Part shown: piece by piece, positions 7,393 to 10,263 of the stretch
Numbering within the stretch: position 1 is the first letter of the stretch
Layout of the letters: each line of letters begins with the position of its first letter
Assembly: GCA_023436945.1 (NCBI GenBank)
Contig: JAEZHG010000085.1
Location: forward strand, 1-10,263
Reading direction: 5' to 3'
DNA: 10,263 bases
Source: Pseudomonadota bacterium
GTDB taxonomy: Bacteria; Pseudomonadota; Alphaproteobacteria; Caulobacterales; Caulobacteraceae
Made by a program: the position numbers and the translations under genes
The notes under the pieces: model-generated
What the model saw: only the letters and a program-made list of their open reading frames with translations
Told to the model about the DNA's origin: nothing
Database searches by the model: none

Positions 7393-8289
7393 ATGAGACC
7401 AAGACTATTGAAGGCCATGGCGGCGGCATCAGCAATCTTGTTGGTAGCCAGTAACCATGCAGTGGCTCAGGACGCCGCTCCGGCGACAGCGCCACGCCCT
7501 GCTGCATCCATGATGGGTGATCCCTACCAAGGCCAGAAGAAGCTGCTGGTGATCGCCGATGTGCAGTCGGGCTTCCATCACGACTCCATCAACCACGCCA
7601 TGTCCGTGATCGAACAACTGGGTCGCGAAACAGGGGCCTATGTGGCCTTCCTGCGTACGGACTCGCAGCTGATCACGCGCGACCCGATTGTGGGCGTCGG
7701 GTCCCGCTACGGCGGACGCGGGGTGAACGCCCGCAACCTGAACTATTTTGATGCCATCTTCTTCCTCGGCAGCGGCGAAGGCACGCTCAGCGAAAAGCAA
7801 AAGCAGGATCTGCTGGCTTTTGTGCGCGAGGACGGCAAGGGCTTTATCGGTGGGCACGCCTCGATCGTCGCCTTCTATGACTGGCCCGAATATCTCGACA
7901 TGGTCGGCGGCTATATGGCTGGCGAATGGCGTGTGGAGCCGACGGGTATCATCGTCGAAGATCCCGCCTTCCCCGGCGCAGCCGCCCTGCCAGACACCAT
8001 CACCGACCAATTCCCTTGGCTGGGAGCGCCGTACGAGCCGGGCACTTTCCGCACCATCGTGCGTCTGGACCCGTCGCGCCTGACGCCCGAGCAACGGGCG
8101 CGCCGCCCTGACGGAAACTTCCCCGTCGCCTGGGCCAAGGAATACGGCAAGGGGCGCGTCTTCGTCTCATCGTTCGGCCACAACGACACCCTGTGGGACG
8201 AGCCTGCCATCCGCACCTTCTATCTCGAAGCCATCAAATGGGCCCTTGGATCAACCGAGGCCGACGTCACCCCTGACGCCCAAAAATAA
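7393..8289 (+). CDS. Exported ThuA-like protein (trehalose-utilisation / class I glutamine amidotransferase-like fold)
   Basis: The 298-residue product starts with a signal peptide (basic MRPRLLK, hydrophobic core, cut near AVAQ-DA, about residue 25), so it acts in the periplasm or outside the cell. The mature part follows the ThuA pattern: LLVIADVQSGFHHDSINHAM near residue 52, FDAIFFLGSGEGTLSEKQ around 118-135, GGHASIVAFYDWPEY from Gly153 with His155, and a C-terminal GKGRVFVSSFGHND with His263 followed by AIKWALG. The HP motif often seen after the GGY segment is replaced by AGEW. ThuA itself takes part in trehalose and sucrose use through 3-keto sugars; the biochemical role of most exported members is not settled. 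It sits 19 bases before the quinoprotein gene, so the two are very likely co-expressed and may act on the same substrate. Confidence 0.87.
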   Translation: MRPRLLKAMAAASAILLVASNHAVAQDAAPATAPRPAASMMGDPYQGQKKLLVIADVQSGFHHDSINHAMSVIEQLGRETGAYVAFLRTDSQLITRDPIVGVGSRYGGRGVNARNLNYFDAIFFLGSGEGTLSEKQKQDLLAFVREDGKGFIGGHASIVAFYDWPEYLDMVGGYMAGEWRVEPTGIIVEDPAFPGAAALPDTITDQFPWLGAPYEPGTFRTIVRLDPSRLTPEQRARRPDGNFPVAWAKEYGKGRVFVSSFGHNDTLWDEPAIRTFYLEAIKWALGSTEADVTPDAQK

Positions 8290-8296
8290 CTGAACA

Positions 8297-8304
8297 GGGA
8301 GAGG
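8297..8304 (+). promoter_or_regulatory. Ribosome binding site of the quinoprotein gene
   Basis: GGGAGAGG fills the 19-base gap between the two genes, 4 bases before the ATG at 8309 (7 if counted from GGGAG). It supports this start. Confidence 0.7.
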
Positions 8305-8308
8305 AAAT

Positions 8309-10261
8309 ATGAAAAAGCACGCGTTGAGATACGCCGCGGCCAGTATCTGCATCATGGCCCTGACCGGAGCCACGGCCGCCGTCTCGGATGACGGCACAAC
8401 CTGGCGCTCCTATGGCCAGAATCCGGGGGCAACCAACTTCTCGCCCCTGACCCAGATCAATGCCGATAACGTTCACCAGCTCCAGCGCGCATGGACTTGG
8501 CGCTACGGTGGCGGCGTCGACAATGAAGGCGACCGTGGCCTGGACTACCGTTGGGAGGTCACCCCGCTGGTCATCGACGGGGTGATGTATTTCTCCACCC
8601 CGACGATCCCGAACAAGCCGGAACTGAAATCCACCATTACCGCCATGCAGCCCGAAACGGGCGAGGTGCTGTGGCAGTGGGAATCCGAGCGCAACATCCA
8701 CGGTCGCGGCATCGCCTATTGGCCCGGTGACGCCACCCATGGTCCGCGCATCCTGTTTGCAACCGACAAGGGCTATCTGGCGGCACTCGATGTCCGCACC
8801 CGCCAACTGGCAACCGACTTTGGCCAGAACGGTCTGGTCGATGCCTACATCGGCGTTGTGTCCGAGCGTGTGGGTGAGAGCCGCCGCGATACCTACACCC
8901 TGCCCAATCCTGTGGCGATCTATAAGAACCTGATCATCACCGGCTCGCGTCCGGGCGAAATGGGTCCTCCGGGGCCGCGTGGCGATATCCGCGCCTTCGA
9001 CGCCCGGACGGGCGAGCTGGTCTGGTCGTTCCACACCGTGCCGCAACCGGGCGAAGCCAATCACGAAACCTATGTCGGCGACGAGTGGAAAGACCGCAGC
9101 GGTGCGAACGTCTGGTCCACCATCACCATCGACGAGGAAAACGGCATCGTCTTTGCGCCTGTCGGTGACCTTAACGGTCGCGCCCAGGGTCCGGAACTCT
9201 ATGCCAACAGCCTGATCGCGCTGGACGCCAATACCGGCCAGATGAAGTGGTATCAGCAGATCACCCACAAAGACCTGTGGGACTGGGACATGCCGACCCC
9301 GCCGGTGCTGGTGAACTTCCGTGGCGAGAACGGTCCGGTCGAAGGCATTGCCCTGACCGGCAAGCAGTCCCTGCTGTTCGTGTTCGACCGCCAGACCGGC
9401 AAGCCGCTGCATGATGTCCGCGAGTTGCCGACCCCGCGCAGTGACGATCCGAACGACACCGCATGGCCGACCCAGCCCTTCCCGGTTCGCCCCGGCCCGC
9501 TGGCTCGCGTGACGATGACCCGCGACGAGATCCCGAACATCACGCCGGAGCAGTATGCCTACTGCACGCGCTTCTGGGACGAGAACAACATCGAGGTCAC
9601 CGGCCTTTATGGTCGTCCAAAACTGGCCAATGCCACCCTCAGCTTCCCGTCCACCCTTGGTGGCCCGAACTGGGGTGGTCCGTCCTATAATCCCAACAGT
9701 GATGTCTTCATCGTCAACGTGCAGAACATGGGCCAATTCCGTGCCGCAGGTCCGGTAACGCAAGGCTTTGGCGCACCGCGTCCGCCGGGCGCTCCGGCTC
9801 CGCAACGTCGCCGCGCACTGGCCGATGGCGAGGCCTTCACCCAGTCGGGCTTCCAGTTCCGTATCAATGCAGACATCGTCCTGCCCTGCACCCCCACCCC
9901 GTGGGGCGAGCTGGTCGCCGTCGATATCTCCAAGGGTGAAATCCTGTGGCGCTCGCCGCTGGGTAGTATTCCGGGTCTGGAAACTGACATTGAAACGGGC
10001 TCGCGAAATCTGGGTGGTAACATCCAGACTGCGGGTAACCTCACCTTCATCGGTGCCTCCAATGACCAAACCTTCCGCGCCTATGACACCCGTACGGGCC
10101 GCCTTCTTTGGTCCGTAGAGCTGGATGCCAGTGCCCACTCCACTCCGATCACCTTCATGGGTCGTGACGGCAAACAATATGTCGTCGTGACCGGTGCAGG
10201 CGGAACTGCCGTCGCCGCTAGAAGAATGTCTGACACGCTCAACGCATTCGTCCTCCCGTAG
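8309..10261 (+). CDS. Exported PQQ-dependent dehydrogenase, glucose dehydrogenase-type beta-propeller
   Basis: The 650-residue protein has a signal peptide (MKKHALRYAAAS, cut near residue 28) and then an eight-bladed propeller with repeated tryptophan-docking motifs such as ALDANTGQMKWYQQ. It oxidises a sugar or alcohol in the periplasm and passes electrons to quinone or cytochrome. Several segments match quinoprotein glucose dehydrogenases: WEVTPLVIDGVMYFST (82-97), HKDLWDWD (His320-Asp327) with the probable catalytic Asp, Lys352 in GKQSLLFVFDRQTG, PCTPTPWGELVAVD around Cys527, and NLGG at Asn567 before FIGASNDQTFRAYDTRTG. It lacks the five-helix membrane anchor of the E. coli enzyme, the vicinal Cys-Cys of methanol/alcohol dehydrogenases, and any CxxCH heme site. 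A Pro/Arg-rich insert lies at 489-503. The true substrate may not be glucose. No PQQ synthesis genes are in the window. Confidence 0.9.
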   Translation: MKKHALRYAAASICIMALTGATAAVSDDGTTWRSYGQNPGATNFSPLTQINADNVHQLQRAWTWRYGGGVDNEGDRGLDYRWEVTPLVIDGVMYFSTPTIPNKPELKSTITAMQPETGEVLWQWESERNIHGRGIAYWPGDATHGPRILFATDKGYLAALDVRTRQLATDFGQNGLVDAYIGVVSERVGESRRDTYTLPNPVAIYKNLIITGSRPGEMGPPGPRGDIRAFDARTGELVWSFHTVPQPGEANHETYVGDEWKDRSGANVWSTITIDEENGIVFAPVGDLNGRAQGPELYANSLIALDANTGQMKWYQQITHKDLWDWDMPTPPVLVNFRGENGPVEGIALTGKQSLLFVFDRQTGKPLHDVRELPTPRSDDPNDTAWPTQPFPVRPGPLARVTMTRDEIPNITPEQYAYCTRFWDENNIEVTGLYGRPKLANATLSFPSTLGGPNWGGPSYNPNSDVFIVNVQNMGQFRAAGPVTQGFGAPRPPGAPAPQRRRALADGEAFTQSGFQFRINADIVLPCTPTPWGELVAVDISKGEILWRSPLGSIPGLETDIETGSRNLGGNIQTAGNLTFIGASNDQTFRAYDTRTGRLLWSVELDASAHSTPITFMGRDGKQYVVVTGAGGTAVAARRMSDTLNAFVLP

Positions 10262-10263
10262 CG

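Noticed and set aside
8267..10177. Long open frame (636 codons) on the minus strand opposite the quinoprotein gene
   Set aside because: Same reason: it is an antisense shadow of a well-supported gene, with no motifs and no ribosome site seen.

Overview
The window is a GC-rich, tightly packed stretch with seven genes, all on the + strand, and almost no spare DNA. The codon use, the large TonB-dependent receptor with an 'EIVVTG' TonB box, and the receptor/ThuA/quinoprotein neighbourhood suggest an alphaproteobacterium of the sphingomonad or Caulobacter type. That placement is an inference from style; no marker gene is present.

Layout. Positions 1-4502 hold a cytoplasmic catabolic block. It comprises the C-terminal part of an aldehyde dehydrogenase (2-619), a thiamine diphosphate (ThDP) enzyme of the acetolactate-synthase superfamily (630-2378), a class III (CaiB/BaiF) CoA-transferase (2371-3633) and a CitE/HpcH-type CoA-ester lyase (3630-4502). 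The spacings are 10 bases, an 8-base overlap and a 4-base ATGA overlap, so this looks like one translationally coupled operon. A 39-base gap with a palindrome and a hairpin leads to an envelope block: a TonB-dependent outer-membrane receptor (4542-7331), an exported ThuA-like protein (7393-8289) and an exported PQQ beta-propeller dehydrogenase of the glucose-dehydrogenase type (8309-10261). A strong 13-pair hairpin separates the receptor from thuA.

How the genes may work together (inference). The receptor would bring a substrate into the periplasm, where the quinoprotein, perhaps with the ThuA-like protein, would oxidise it. The four cytoplasmic enzymes can be placed in a plausible order. The ThDP enzyme decarboxylates a 2-oxo acid to an aldehyde and the dehydrogenase oxidises that to an acid. 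The CoA-transferase then makes the acyl-CoA, and the CitE-type lyase splits it to acetyl-CoA plus an oxo-acid. This would suit 4-hydroxy-2-oxo acids such as 4-hydroxy-2-oxoglutarate or its 4-methyl form, or sugar-derived 2-oxo-3-deoxy acids. Neither the substrate nor the pathway can be read from the sequence. I see no RNA genes, mobile elements or CRISPR arrays.
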